Positions 1 through 14,300 are shown, counted from the first letter of the stretch. The stretch: DNA of 64,000 nucleotides from Beroe forskalii (GCA_011033025.1 WFMF01000210.1:62001-126000); one strand, 5' to 3'. Program-made: numbers and translations. Notes: generated by a model not told the origin, from the sequence alone.

Positions 1-2585
1 TTTTAAAATTTCCTTTTTTTTGCCCCTTTTGGGGTAGAACCCCGGGGGGCCCAAAAGGGAAATGCATCGGCAAAATTATGCGCCTGGGGAAAACCCCTGG
101 GAAAAATGATATTCCTTTTTTTTTCCAAAATCCCAAAAACCAATATTTTTACCTCTCAAAAACAGTGGGTCCAGGATGTTTTTCATTAGGGCACCCAAGA
201 TCCAAATCGAAAAACCCCTTTGGGGGTTGAGCTGAAAATTTGACGCCATCCATGGACGACCTAAGAAAGAATTTTCCATACTTTAGAACCCGAAACAACC
301 ATTTTTTGTCTTTTTGGGGGTTAAAAACGCCCCGGGGTTAAAACCGCCCCCCCTTTATTGGGGGTAGATGTCTCATGGCTGGTCAAATAGGGAAGGGGGT
401 TTTTGGCAAAAATTTTTTGCACCGAAAAACCCCTGAACCAAAGATATTTGCCAGTTTTCCTTTTTTTTCCAAAAAAAAAAAACCTTCAAAACAGGGTCCG
501 GTGTTTTTCTTTTTTTCTGAGGAAAACCCAAAATCCGAAATCGAAAAACCTTTGGGGGATTGAGGTTTAAAATTTGACACCATCCATGGACGAAAACCCC
601 GAAAGAATTTTCCCTACTTAGAAAATTTCCCCCAAAACAGCCATTTTTTCCGTTGGGGTTTGGGGGGGTTAAAAAGGTTTTTTGGGGTTTGCCCGCCTTC
701 CCTTTTTTGGGGGGGTAGATGTCCCATGGGTGGTCAAATAGGTGTATTTTGGTTTTATAAAAACATGCACCTGGGCCACTGGGAAACCCAAAGATATTCG
801 CCCCCAATTTTTTCCCTTTTTTTTTCCAAAAAAAAAACCTTATTTTTTTCCCCCCTCAAAAAAGTAGATCCAGGACGTTTTTCATTTCTGAGGCACCCAA
901 AATCCGGGAAAAACGAAAAAATTTGGGGGGGATTGAGCTTTAAAATTTGCACGCCATTCATAAAATTTCCCAAAAAAGAATACCATACTTCAGAATCCCG
1001 AAATCAGCCATTTTCTGTCTGTTAAGGGGGGGTTAAAATTTTTTGGCTTAAAATCCTTTTTCCCCTTATTGGGGGGATGTCTTAATGGGTGGGGTCAAAA
1101 GTGTACTAGTCAAAAAATCCGCCTGGGGGGAAAACCCCAAACCCAAAATATTCCCCCTTTTCCCTTCGTTTTCCTGTAAAAATAAAAACCCCATTTTTTT
1201 TCCCCCCAAAAAAGTGATCCAAAGGGTGTTTTTTTTCATTTTAGGGAACCCAAGATCCGAAATGAAAAAAGTCTCATGGGTGGTCAAATAGAAGGGGTAT
1301 CTGGGGCCTAAAAACCCCTGCACCTGAAAAACCCCTTGGGGAAACCGATATTCGCCAGTTTTCCTTTTTTTTCCCGTAAAACCAAAAAAACCCTATTTTT
1401 AAACCCCCCTCCAAAAAAGTAGGCCAGGACGTTTTTCATTTCTGAGGCACCCAAGATCCAAATCGAAAAATTTTAAGGGTTGAGTGAAAATTTTGGGGAT
1501 CCATGGACGAACCAAGAAAAACATACCATACTTAGAACCAGAAATCCGGGGCCCTTTCGTCTGTTTGGGGGTTAAAATGCGTTTTTTGGCTTAAAACGCC
1601 TTTTTCGCCATTTATTAAGGTCTCCGGGGTGGGTCAAAAAAGAAGTGTATCTTCAAAACATGTGCCAAAACCAATTTGAAAAAAATGATATTCGCCAGTT
1701 TTTTTCCTTTTTTTTTCCGGGTAAAAAAAACCCCTATTTTTACCTTAAAACAGTGATCTAGGGTGTTTCTTCATTTCTGAGGCACCCCACGATCCGAAAA
1801 ACAAAACTTTTAAAAATGGGGGTTGAGTTGAAAAATTTTCACGCCATCCATGGGGCCCGGGCATACCAAATTCAGGGAATCGAAATCAAAATTTTCTGTC
1901 TGGGGTTTTGGGGGTTAAAAACCCGTTTTTGGGCCCAAAAACGCCCTTTTTTGCCATTTTTCCCATTTATTGGGGGGAAAGTTTTCCATGGGTTTTGTAT
2001 CTGGGCAAAAATCATGACCTAAAAAACCCCTTTAACCAATGATACCCAGTTTTTTGTTTTCCAAAACCAAAAACCCCTTTTTCTCTCAAAAAAGTGATCC
2101 AGAAGTTTTTCATTTTGAGGCACCCAAGATCCCCCAAATCGAAAAAAATTTGATTGGGGTTTAAAATTTTATTCATAGACCCAAAAAACATCAAAAGAAT
2201 CCCCCAAAACACCATTTTCTGGGCTTTTTATGGGGGGTTAAAAAAGGTTTTTTTGGGCTTAAAACTGGGCCTTTTTTTGCCATTTATTGGGCGTAGATGT
2301 CCCCATGGGGGGTCAAAAAGTGTATCTGGTCATAAAACATGCACCCCGGGAAAACCCCTTGGGAAACCCATGATATTTTGCCAGTTTTCCTTTTTTTTTC
2401 CTGTAAAATCAAAAAAAACCCTATTTTTACCTCAAACAAGGGGTCCAGGGCTTTTTTCAAACTAAGGAACCCCAAAATCAAAACGAAAAACTTTGGGGGA
2501 TTGAGCTTAAAAATTTTCACCATCCCTGGGGCGACTAAAAAAGAACCCCTTTAAAATCCCGAAATAACCATTTTCCCTTTTTTAT
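1..2585. repeat. ~355-bp satellite, noisy copies
   Basis: Degenerate copies of the same ~355-bp satellite that is clean further right. Landmarks such as ccatccatggacgacc, aatgatattcgccagtttt and ctcaaaacagtgatcc recur at the right spacing. The copies are distorted by runs of four to nine identical bases of all four kinds and by missing bases. The short open frames here are translations of satellite and are not genes. The distortion looks like low-quality consensus rather than normal sequence decay. Confidence 0.85.
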
Positions 2586-3785
2586 GGGGGAAAATCGCGT
2601 TTTTTCCCCCAAAACTGCCTTTTTTTTTTTTCAAAAAATTTGGCCCCATTTCCCAAAAAAGTTTCCAAATAAAACCAACATAACTCTAAAAATAATCGAA
2701 TATCAATTTTGCCCAGAAACATTTTCTCTTTTCCCTTGGCCCCTGGCCCCTTGGGAAAACAATCAACGAAAATTTTTATAAAATATTCATAATTAAAATG
2801 GATATGAGATTGAACATGAAGTTTTATTATCTGGTTCCCCGTTTTCCTGTTACTCAATTTAAAACCTTCCTTTTCCTCCCGGGGAGTTTCCCGCCGTTGA
2901 CGCTTGGGTTTTTCCAACCCCCTTTCTGGGTTTTCCCGTCGCGGGGCAAACACTCTTTACAAAACCCCAAAGTCCTTCAGGCCTTTTCCTTCCGCAAAAA
3001 CTTTGGGCCGAGCCCCCCTAACACCCGGAATTGGGCGAGCCGGCCCCCAGCCCAAAACCCCATTCTTTAGCCAGCCCACAGGTGGCTTTTTCTCCCAGGT
3101 GTGAAATTTCCCCCCTTTTCCTCAACAATCTTTCGCTTTCTTCTTCACAACCCAAGAAAGATCATGTTGCTGATCTACCTTTCCCCCTGGCACCTTCACT
3201 CCCGGTTTCTTCTGACAGCACTTTTAGGGACTTGCTCTCCAAAAACCAATTTGGGTTTTATCTCCTTTTACAGTTTCCGAGCACTTTTTTCCCCGTACTG
3301 GCGTAGGTTTTAGCCCAGTTTTTCCCTGTCTCCCCGCACCTTTTTAGAGTTTTCTTCCTTCTTCGATGGCCCTTTTTTTCAAAGATGGTCTTTTTGGGGT
3401 TTGCAACCCCCAAACCCTGGTTCTAAGATTCCACCCGGGCAGCCCCCATGATAGGGGCCCCTGAGTGATCCGGGGGCCCAAAAACATTTTCCCGCCATCA
3501 CCCCAAACTTTTCCTCACCTTCATGAAAACCTAAAACCTACCTTTCAGGGGTTTTACTTCAACACCGGCCCCCATGTCTCCCTGGGTCAGGCCCTAGTTT
3601 TTTCCCCAACATCAGCCTAAGGGTTTCCCTACCAGGGCCCGTCATTAATCTTTTCCCCAAATAGGGACTGGTAATTCAAATGGGAAAAATTTAATTATAA
3701 AAGTAAATAAACAACAAACACGTTGCAATACAAGCCTTTTGGAAAATTTCAAACTGATAAAGGCCAAAAAGAAAGCGATTCAATT
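2586..3785. other. Non-satellite stretch inside the noisy array
   Basis: The satellite landmarks vanish here and return at about 3790. The stretch is C/T-rich on the plus strand in 2880-3660, with the same excess of homopolymer runs as its surroundings. I recognise no gene or mobile element; open frames up to 123 codons exist but resemble no family I know, and base-level errors make translation unreliable. Confidence 0.5.
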
Positions 3786-6700
3786 TTAACCCTTGGGGTT
3801 TCGCCCCCCCATTGGGGAGGGGTTCCCTTGGGGGGGAAAAACCCAGAAATTTTATCTGGTCATAAATCATTTAAGCCCAACCCTTGAACCCCTGATATTC
3901 CCCCTTTTTTTTTGTTTTCCTGAAATCCAAAAAAACCCTATTTTTACCCTCAAAACAGTGATCTGGGATGTTTTCATTTTGGGGCCAGATCCGAAACGAA
4001 AACTTTTTGGGCGAATGGGGGTTGAGCTGAAAATTTACGCCATCCTGGACGATGAAAGACATCCATGAATCCCAAAAAAACCCTTTTCTTTTTTATGGGG
4101 GGGTTAAAATCCGGTTTTGGGCTTAAAAAAGCCTTTTTTATTTTTTGGGTAACCCATGGGTGGTCAAAAAGAAGTGTATCGGTCAAAAACATGTGCCTTA
4201 AAACCCTTGAACCAATGATATTCGCCCAGTTTTCCTTTGTTTTTCCTGTAAAATCCAAAAAACCCTATTTTACCTCTCAAAACGGGGTCAGGATGTTTTT
4301 CATTTCTGAGCACCCCCGATCGAAAAAAAACTTTGATTGAGTAAAAATTCAGCCCTCCCTGAGACCAAAAAAGACATCCATACAGAATCCCCAAAAACAA
4401 TTTTCTGTCTGTTATGGGGTTAAAATCACGTTTTTTTAAAAAATGCCTTTTCGCCCCTTTTGGGGGGTAGATGCCCTGGTTCAAAAGAAGTGTATCTGGT
4501 AATAAATTATGCGCCTGAAACCACGAACCAATGATATTCGCCAGTTTTCCTTTGTTTTCCTGTAAATCCAAAAAACCCATTTTACCCTCAAAAAAGTGAT
4601 CCGGATGTTCTTCATTTTTGGGGACCAAAATCCGAAATCAAAACTTTGGGGGTTGAAAAATTTGCACCCATCCATGGGGCTAAAAAGACATAACCAGAAT
4701 CCCAAAACAATTTCTGTCGTTATGGGGTTAAAATCGAGTTTTCGGCTCAAAACTGCCTTTTTCGCCCCTTTTGTAGATGCTCATGGGGGGGTCAAATAAA
4801 TTATCGGTCATAAATCATACCCGAAAACCCCTAACCAATGATATTTTTTTCCTTTGTTTTCCCAAAATAAAAACCAATTTTTTCCTCCAAAAAAGGGTCC
4901 GGATTCTTCACAAACAGATCGAAACGAAAAAATTTGGGGGTTGAGGGAAAAAATTTTGGCCCTATGGGCGAAAAAGAAAAATACTTCAAATCCAAAACAG
5001 CCCTTTTTTGTCTGTTTGGGGGTTAAAATCGCGTTTTTTGGGTTAAAAAATGCCTTTTTTTTTGCCATTTTTGGGCAAAACCCTTTCAAATAGAATGTTC
5101 TGGTCTTTATGCCTAAAACCAGAAAATGATATTTCCCGTTTTCCTTTGTTTTCGCAAAATCCAAAAACCCTATTTTACCTCTCAAAAAAGTGATCCCGGG
5201 CGTTTTTCATTTCGAGGACCCAAGATCCAAACGAAAAAATTTGGGGGGGGAGTTGTTTTTCCCAAACCCTGGAACCCCGAAAAAACATACCATCTTGAAT
5301 GAAAAATTTTCTGTCTATGGGGGGGTTAAATCGTTTTAAAAAAGCCTTTTTTTGCCCTTTGGGGGGAAAGTTTTCCCTGGGTGGTCAAATAAAGTGTATC
5401 TGGTCTGCAAATCCATGTGCCTTAAACCATCAGACCAATGATATTCGCCAGGTTTCCTTTGTTTTCCTGTAAAATCCAAAAACCATGTTTACCTCTCAAA
5501 ACAGTGATCCAGGACGTTCTTGTTTTCACAGGAAAACTCTTAAGATCTGAAATCGAAAAACTTTTGGGCGATTGAGGCTGAAAATTTCCCGCCATCCATG
5601 TGGACGACCTAAGAAGACATATACTTCAAGTCGAAATCAGCCATTTTCTGTCTGTTATGGGGGTTAAATCGTGTTTTCGGCCAAAGCTGCCTTTTTTCGC
5701 CATTTATTGGGCGTAGATGTCTCATGGGTGGTTAAATAGAAGTGTATCTGGTCATAAATCATATGCCTGAAACCATTGGAACAATGATATTCGCCAGTTT
5801 TTCCTTTGTTTTTCCTGTAAAATCCAAAAACCCTATTTTACCTCTCAAACAGTGATCAGGATGTTCTTCATTTCTGAGGCACCCACGATCGAAATCGAAA
5901 AACTTTGGGCGAATGGGCGGTGGGCTGAAAATTTGCACGCCATCCATGGACGACTAAGAAAGACATACCATACTTCAGAATCCCGAAATCAGCCATTTTC
6001 TGTCTCATTTATGGGGGGTTAAAATCGCGTTTTTGGGCTTAAAAACTGCCTTTTTCGCCATTTGGGCGTGTCTGTGAAGGTCAAATGAAGGTATCTGGTT
6101 AAAAATCACCAATGATATTCGCCAGTTTTCCTTTGTTTCCTGTAAAATCCAAAAACCCTATTTTACCTCAAACAGTGATCCAGGATGTTCTTCATTTCGC
6201 TCTCAAACTTTTGCTGAATGGACGATGTCAGCCATTTTCTGTCTGTTATGGGGGGTTAAAATCGTAGATGTCTCATGGGTGGTCAAATAGAAGTGTATCT
6301 GGTAATAAATTATGCGCCTGAAACCACTGAACCAATGATATTCGCCAGTTTTACTTTGTTTTCCTGTAAAATCCAAAAAACCATATTTTTACCTCTCAAA
6401 ACAGTGATCCAGGACGTTCTTCATTTCTGAGGCACCCAAGATCTGAAATCGAAAAACTTTGGGCGATTGAGCTGAAAATTTGCACGCCATCCATGGACGA
6501 CCTAAGAAAGACATACCATACTTCAGAATCCCGAAATCAGCCATTTTCTGTCTGTTATGGGGGGTTAAAATCGCGTTTTTCGGCTTAAAAACTGCCTTTT
6601 TTCGCCATTTATTGGGCGTAGATGTCTCATGGTGGTCAAATAGAAGTGTATCTGGTCATAAATCATGTACGCCAAACCATCGAACCAATGATATTCGCCA

Positions 6701-8194
6701 GGTTTCCTTTGTTCCTGTAAAATCAAAAAACCATATTTTACCTCTCAAAACAGTGATCAGGACGTTCTTCATTTTCTGAGGCACCCACGATCGATATCGA
6801 AAACTTTGGGCGATTGGGCTGAAAATTTGCACCATCCATGGACGACCTAAGAAAGACACCATACTTCAAGAATCCGGAAATCAGCCATTTTCTGTCTGTT
6901 ATGGGGGGTTAAAATCGCGTTTTGGGCTTAAAAACTGCCTTTTTTCACTTCATTTATTGGGCGTAGATGTCTCATGAATTGGTCCAAATAGAAGTGTATC
7001 TGGTCATAAATCATGTGCCTTAAACCATCAGACCAATGATATTCGCCAGTTTTCCTTTGTTTTCCGTAAAATCCAAAAAACCCTATTTTTACCTCTCAAA
7101 ACAGTGATCCAGGACGTTCTTCATTTCTGAGGCACCCAAGATCCGAAATCGAAAAACTTTGGGCGATTGAGGCTGAAAATTGCACGCCATCCATGGACGA
7201 CCTAAGAAAGACATACAATACTTCCAGAATCCCGAAATCAGCCATTGTCTGTCTGTTATGGGGGTTAAATCACGTTTTCGGCTTAAAAACTGCCTTTTTT
7301 CGCCCTTGGGCATCGAATGTCTCAAGTGGTCAAATAGAAGTGTATCTGGTAATAAATTATGCGCCTGAAACCACTGAACCAATGATATTCGCCAGTTTTT
7401 CCTTTGTTTCCTGTAAAATCAAAAAACCATATTTTACCTCTCAAAACAGTGATCCAGGACGTTCTTCATTTCTGAGGCACCCAAGATCTGAAATCGAAAA
7501 ACTTTGGGCAATTGAGCTGAAAATTTGCACGCCATCCATGGACGACCTAAGAAAAAGACATACCATACTTCAAGTCCGAAATCAGCCATTTCTGTCTGTT
7601 ATGGGGGGGTTAAAATTGCGTTTTTCGGCTTAAAAACTGCCTTTTTCGCCATTTATTGGGCGTAGATGTCTCATGGGTGGTCAAATAGAAATTGTATCTG
7701 GTCATAAATTATGCCTGAAACCACTGAACCAATGATATTCGCCAGTTTTCCTTTGTTTTCCTGTAAAATCGAAAAAAACCCTATTTTACCTCTCAAAACA
7801 GTGATCCAGGACGTTCTTCATTTCTGAGGGCACCCAAGATCCGAAATCGAAAAAACTTTGGGCGATTGAGCTGAAAATTTACGCCATCCGAGGACGACCT
7901 AAAAAGACATACCATACTTCAGAATCCCGAAATCAACCATTTTCTGTCTGTTATGGGGGGTTAAATCGCGTTTTTCGGCTTAAAAACTGCCTTTTTCGCC
8001 ATTTATTGGGCGTAGATGTCTCATGGGTGGTCAAATAGAAGTGTATCTGGTCATAAATTATGCGCCCTGAAACCACTGAACCAATGATATTCGCCAGTTT
8101 TCCTTTGTTTTCCTAGCCAAAATCGAAAAAACCCTATTTTTACCTCTCAAAACAGTGATCCAGGACGTTCTTCATTTCTGAGGCACCCAAGATC
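3786..8194. repeat. ~355-bp satellite array, main block
   Basis: About a dozen head-to-tail monomers. Distortion fades from left to right and monomers after about 6200 agree closely. A monomer runs through ggcacccaagatccgaaatc, a ccatccatggacgacc block, gaaatcagccattttctgtc, tgggcgtagatgtctcatgg, aatgatattcgccagtttt and cctctcaaaacagtgatcc. Neighbouring monomers measured further right are spaced 354-357 bp. No coding potential is conserved. Function (centromeric, heterochromatic or none) cannot be read from sequence. Confidence 0.9.
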
Positions 8195-9970
8195 TTCGTT
8201 TCCATAAATGGTTAGCACGGTTAGCAGTGCTAATGGGAGGAAATTTTTTGATACTGGGAGGATTTTTTGAAATTGCCAAAAAATATTATTTAAAAAAATT
8301 ACAATAAGTTGCGTTCTTAGAAATAATTCCAGTAAAATTCATACAGTAGTAAACTAACTAATGCGTATGAAGTTATTGAAGCTATGAATGAAATATTGAT
8401 TATGAAGAGTACTTTCTAAGTTTGTTCCTATATGATTTAAATCGTCATCCCATCATATTAGAACATGTGCGAAATTTGTTCAATTTTTGTCTACAATTAC
8501 AAAGAGAGTAAAGTCCCTATCGAGGCTATAATTCAGTTTAATGTTCAAAATGTTTGGCTTCTGGGGCTGCTGCCCCCAGACCCCTACCCAATAGCTTATT
8601 TTCATCTCTGCTGACATTTATCATCATTAATAAGGGCCAAATACTTTGAAATTAGACTGAAATTACAGTAAAAATTCTATTCGGTTGAAAAACATTCAGC
8701 TTCTAGGTGCCGCCCCAAGACCCCCTCCTTCTGCATTTATTCTCATATCTGTACACACATATTCCGTTTCAGATACAGCCAACAGGTCAGACTGTCTGGC
8801 TTCTGGGGCTACTGCCCCCACACCCCTGCTCACTAGATTTAATTTCCATCTCTGCACACATTTTTCATCATAAATAAGGGTCAAATACTTTGAAATTAGA
8901 CTTAAATAAGAGTTAAAATCTTATTGAGATGATAATTTTATTAAGTTGAAAACGTCCAGCTTCTGGGGCTGCCGCCCCAGACCCCTACGTACTGGATTTC
9001 ATTATCATCTCTGTAAACAGTTTTCATTTCAAATACGGCCTACGGGCCAAGCAAATGCTTTGAAATCAGACTGAAATAAGAGTTTAAATCTTATTGAGAT
9101 GACAATTCTATTCGGTAAAAACGTCCAGCTTCTGGGGGCTGCCGCCCCCAGACCCCCATTCTGGATTTATTCTTATATCTGTAGAGACATATTCCGTTTC
9201 GAATACGGCCTGCAGGTCAAAACTATCTGGCTTCTGGGGCTGCCTTTGGACCCCTGCGTACTGGATTTCATTATCAACTCTGTAAACATTTTAATTTCGA
9301 ATACGGCCTACGGGCCAAGCAAATGCTTTGAAATTAGACTGAAATAAGAGTTTAAATCTTATTGAGATGATAATTCGATAAGGTTGAAAACGTCCCGCTT
9401 CTGGGGCTGCTGCCTTTAGACCCCTACGTACTGGATTTCATTATCATATCTGTAAACATTTTTCATTTCAAATACGGCCTACGGGCCAAGCAAATGCTTT
9501 GAAATTAGACTGAAATAAGAGTTAAAATCCTATTGAGATGACGATTCTATTTGGTTAAAAACGTCCAGATTCTGGGGGCTGCCGCCCCCAGACCCCTACT
9601 TACTAGTTTCAGTCTCATCTTTGTGGAATTCTTCATTTTAAAAACGGGCTAAATACTTTGAAATTATTCACAATTTTTAGTCAAATGAGCGAAAATCCTA
9701 TTGGTGAAAAGTTAATCTATTGAAAACGTCTGGCTTCTGGGGCTGCCGCCCCAGACCCCCGCAATCCACATACTGATATAGGATTAATTTATACTTGCTT
9801 CGGAAGACATTTTGTACCCCGAAATAAGACTGAAGTATAATTTAAAATCCTGTTAGTTCTGAGGGCTGCCGCCTCCATACGTCTGTTTCACTAGTTAGAA
9901 ATTCAATTTAAATTTACTGGGAGGATTTTAAATGCTGCTAATGGGAGGAAAAACCTTTTTGGAAGGCAAG
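8195..9970. mobile_element. 1.8-kb insertion in satellite with hairpin tandem array
   Basis: This block interrupts the satellite exactly: cccaagatc precedes it (8186-8194) and the same 9 bases follow it (9971-9979), as a target-site duplication would. Both ends carry the motifs ctaatgggaggaaa and tactgggaggatttt in the same orientation. The interior is about ten diverged units (see 8560-9880). There is no transposase frame, so if mobile it is non-autonomous. The superfamily is not clear; the outermost ~19 bp are only weakly inverted. Confidence 0.6.
8560..9880. repeat. ~100-170-bp units each carrying a GC stem-loop
   Basis: About ten diverged tandem units. Each contains a strong stem-loop, tctggggc-tgcc-gccccaga, followed by gacccct and, in many copies, tactggatttcattatca, aatacggcctacgggcc and gaaattagactgaaataag. 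Copies begin near 8569, 8700, 8799, 8960, 9129, 9231, 9399, 9569, 9733 and 9864. In some units the loop arms are degraded, for example 9399 and 9864. It forms the body of the insertion at 8195-9970. Confidence 0.8.
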
Positions 9971-11347
9971 CCCAAGATCCGAAATCGAAAAACTTTGGGC
10001 GATTGAGCTGAAAATTTGCACGCCATCCATGGACGACCTAAAAAAGACATACCATACTTCAGAATCCCGAAATCAACCATTGTCTGTCTGTTATGGGGGT
10101 TAAAATCGCGTTTTCGGCTTAAAACTGCCTTTTTCGCCAATTATTGGGCGTAGATGTCTCATGGGTGGTCAAATAGAAGTGTATCTGGTCATAAATCATG
10201 CACCTGAAACCACTGAACCAATGATATTCGCCAGTTTTCCTTTGTTTTTCCTGTAAAATCCAAAAACCCTATTTTTACCTCTCAAAACAGTGATCCAGGA
10301 CGTTCTTCATTTCTGAGGCACCCAAGATCTGAAATCGAAAAACTTTGGGCGATTGAGCTGAAAATTTGCACGCCATCCATGGACGACCTAAGAAAGACAT
10401 ACCACACTTCAGAATCCCGAAATCAGCCATTTTCTGTCTGTTATGGGGGGTTAAAATCGCGTTTTCGGCTTAAAAACTGCCTTTTTTCGCCTTTTTATTG
10501 GGCGTAGATGTCTCATGGGTGGTCAAATAGAAAGTGTATCTGGTCATAAATCATGCACCTGAAACCACTGAACCAATGATATTCGCCAGTTTTCCTTTGT
10601 TTTCCTGTAAAATCCAAAAAACCCTATTTTTAACTCTCAAAACAGTGATCCAGGACGTTCTTCATTTCTGATGAGGCACCCAAGATCCGAAATCGAAAAA
10701 CTTTGGGCGATTGAGCTGAAAATTTGCACGCCATCCATGGACGACCTAAGAAAGACATACCATACTTCAGAATCCCGAAATCAGCCATTTTCTGTCTGTT
10801 ATGGGGGGTTAAAATTGCGTTTTTGGGCTTTAAAACTGCCTTTTTTCGCCATTTATTGGGCGTAGATGTCTCATGGGTGGTCAAATAGAAGTGTATCTGG
10901 TCATAAATCATGTGCCTTAAACCATTGAACCAATGATATTCGCCAGTTTTCCTTTGTTTTCCTGTAAAATCCAAAAAACCCTATTTTTACCTCTCAAAAC
11001 AGTGATCCAGGATGTTCTTCATTTCTGAGGCACCCACGATCCGAAATCGAAAAACTTTGGGCGATTGAGCTGAAAATTTGCACGCCATCCATGGACGACC
11101 TAAGAAAGACATACCATACTTCAGAATCCCGAAATCAGCCATTTTCTGTCTGTTATGGGGGGTTAAAATCGCGTTTTTGGGCTTAAAAACTGCCTTTTTT
11201 CGCCATTTATTGGGCGTAGATGTCTCATGGGTGGTCAAATAGAAGTGTATCTGGTCATAAATCATGCACCTGAAACCACTGAACCAATGATATTCGCCAG
11301 TTTTCCTTTGTTTTCCTGTAAAATCCAAAAAACCCTATTTTTACCTC
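9971..11347. repeat. ~355-bp satellite, second block
   Basis: Nearly four well-preserved monomers resuming in phase after the 8195-9970 insertion. The ctattttta landmark recurs at 10269, 10624, 10981 and 11335, giving 354-357 bp spacing. Confidence 0.92.
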
Positions 11348-14300
11348 CTAGTCGGTTGCCCTGGAGACTGTCCTTAACTGCTTCATCCCTGACAGTTAGG
11401 TCTGAGCTGACGAGTCGCTAGCATTGCACTATGCTAGCAAATTCCACTACTGAACTCACCAGTAGTGGAACGCATCTAACGTTCTATTGGTTTTGTAACT
11501 TGTGTGAGTATTTTGATGTCAAGAGCCTCTCTATGATATGTCATACAAGTTACATCATCACTAGTGCAGCAAAACCAGTAAGGGATCAATATGAAGATAA
11601 TTACTACCTTTCTATATACCAACTAACCACCACTATTGCAGGAACCACATTATCTTGAATGTATCCCAACAGCTACATTCGACCACAATATGTGTCTGCA
11701 TGTGAGCTCAACAACTTAGTAGGTATCTCCATGTACCCAATAACTCAAAAAGCTCCTTGTGAGCCTAACATCCCAATAGCTCCAGGGCCTAATTTTCAAT
11801 AGCTCCAGGGGAGCCCAACAACCCAAGGGGCCCAACAGCTCAATAAGCTCAGGGGCCCAACAACCCAATAGCTCCAGGGGGAGCCCAACAACCCAATAGC
11901 TCCAGGGGGAGCCCAACAACCCAATAGCTCAGGGGGCCCAACAACCCAATAGCTCCAGGGGCCCAACAACCAATAGGGGGAGCCCAACAACCAATAGCTC
12001 CAGGGGCCAACAACAATAGCTCCAGGGGAGCCCAACAACCAATAGCTCCAGGGGGCAACAACCAATAGCTCCAGGGGAGCCCAACAACCCAATAGCTCCA
12101 GGGGAGCCCAACAACCAATAGCTCCAGGGGAGCCCAACAACCCAATAGCTCCAGGGAGCCCAACAACCAATAGCTCCAGGGGAGCCCAACAACCCAATAG
12201 CTTAAAGGGGCCCAACAACCAACAGCTCTGGGGAGCCCAACAACCCAATAGCTCCAGGGGGCCCCAACAAGGCCCAACAACTCCAGGGGGGCCCAACAAC
12301 CAATAGCTTCATGTGAGCCCATCAACCCAATAGCTCCAGGGGAGCCCAGCAACCAATAGCTCAATGTGAGCCCATCAACCCAAGCAAATCACCATGGTCA
12401 TTGGCTATTGGCAACACCCCACTCTCTTTTGTAAGTGGGTGGGTGGAAGGCTCTTTGGTGTTATCCTCCTCCCAAGAACCATGGCATGGGAGCCCAACAA
12501 CCCAATAGCTCCAGGGGAGCCCAACAACCCAATAGCTCCAGGGGAGCCCAACAACTAATAGCTCCAGTGGAGCCCAACAATCCAATAGTTCAAGGGAGCC
12601 CAACAACCCAATAGCTCCAAGGAGCCCAACAACTAATAGCTCCAAGGGAGCCCAACAACCCAATAGCTACAGGGAATTCCAACAACCCAATAGCTCCAGG
12701 AGAGCCCAACAACCCAATAGCTCCAGGGAGCCCAACAACCAATAGCTCCATGTGAGCCCATCAACCCAATAGCTCCAGGGGAGCCCAGCAACTTAATACA
12801 AACTCCATGTAGGCCCATCAACCCAAGCAAATCACCATGGTCATTATTGGCAACACCCCACTCTCAGTTAGCCTCCTTTGGCATGGGAGCCCAACAACCC
12901 AATAAATGGGGTGGCCCAAAAAACATTATAGCTCCATCAAAGTGTAGCCTAACAACTTCTCTGCAAAATAGTTTCATATAGGCTCAAAACCCCAAAGCAA
13001 TCTAATAACTCCTCACTATTACAAAACTGCCAGTTATAATCTACCTATAAGGTCACAGTTTTTGGCCAAACACTACTTTCCTTTCAAAGTGGGGTGGGTG
13101 GAGAATAACAGTGTTGTTCTCTGCCCCAAGAACAACACCTGGAAGCACTATTTGCTCCAAAACAGCTGTTTCCAGTGGGCACATGAACAATATGTAATGA
13201 ATTTAATTTAACCATATGAAAAAAACTTCATGCATTTAACAAAAATGCTTGCACCAAAATTTGCTTCAACCTAGTAGTAGTACAAAATTAAAAAAAATAC
13301 ATTACAAATTTACCAAATAAACCAATTTACCTAATCAACATGAATACTATAACCACTTTGTCAATGGAAAAAGACCACAAACTTTATTGATATAACAAAA
13401 AATCATTGCACACCAACTTCGTTAAACTGGGAAGTTTTTAGACTAATTATTCCCTTGTATCCAGTGGATAATGAAAATGCAGTTTTTAGAAACGAATAAC
13501 ACGCCATCACTTATAGAAAAACCACACAATTTTAAGCTGTCCCAGCATTAAAGTCAACCAAAAAGCCATTCTGATAGATATCAGACATAAATATTGCGAT
13601 GAAACCTACTTGAGTACATCAATGAAACACAAAAAAGCTTTTCATACACGCCAAAAAGATATGAAAAAGGACTTTGATAGTGGATACCTCATCACATGCA
13701 GTAGTAACACCATGGATAACTATGACAAGAATTCATGAATCTAATGCAACTAGCCACACCCTACCGTCAAAGGTAATCTGTGAACTGCACAAATCATAAA
13801 TTAACAGAGAAAAAGCAAGGTAACTCATAATACAGTATTATTTACTAAACATCAGCTATAAAATATGGAAGTACTGACAGAAAAATCCATCCTTTATTAG
13901 GTAAACAATGGATAAAACGAAAATGAAACAAGAAATAACTAAATTGTTAAACCATCAAAGTTATGTGAAAAGAAGGCAAAAATAATCTAAGCACGTGGAT
14001 GCTAATGATAATCGACCAGAGAACACTGCTCAGACACACTTTAGTAATAACGTAGTAAACTGCCTCATTCTTGAGCCTGAACAAAACACACTTTTTCGAT
14101 TACAAAAAGGACCTTAAGGACAGGAGCGTTACCTGCAGGAATACACAAAAAACAAACCAAGAAATAGAAACAAACCACAAAAGGGTTATTCACTCTGTTC
14201 GCCCAATAATGAGGAACATGACACAGGACATTCTTTCCCATTACTTGTCCTAGAAATAAAAGAAGAATGGGGGAGAAGATTTGGTTGCTTCATCGCCTCA

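Noticed and set aside
76-8000. Many 60-150-codon frames on both strands
   Set aside because: They are satellite translations recurring at the monomer spacing, broken by consensus noise.
11716-12830. Minus-strand frames of repeated WAPLELLG-type peptide
   Set aside because: All come from the 27-bp minisatellite, whose length happens to be divisible by three in many units.
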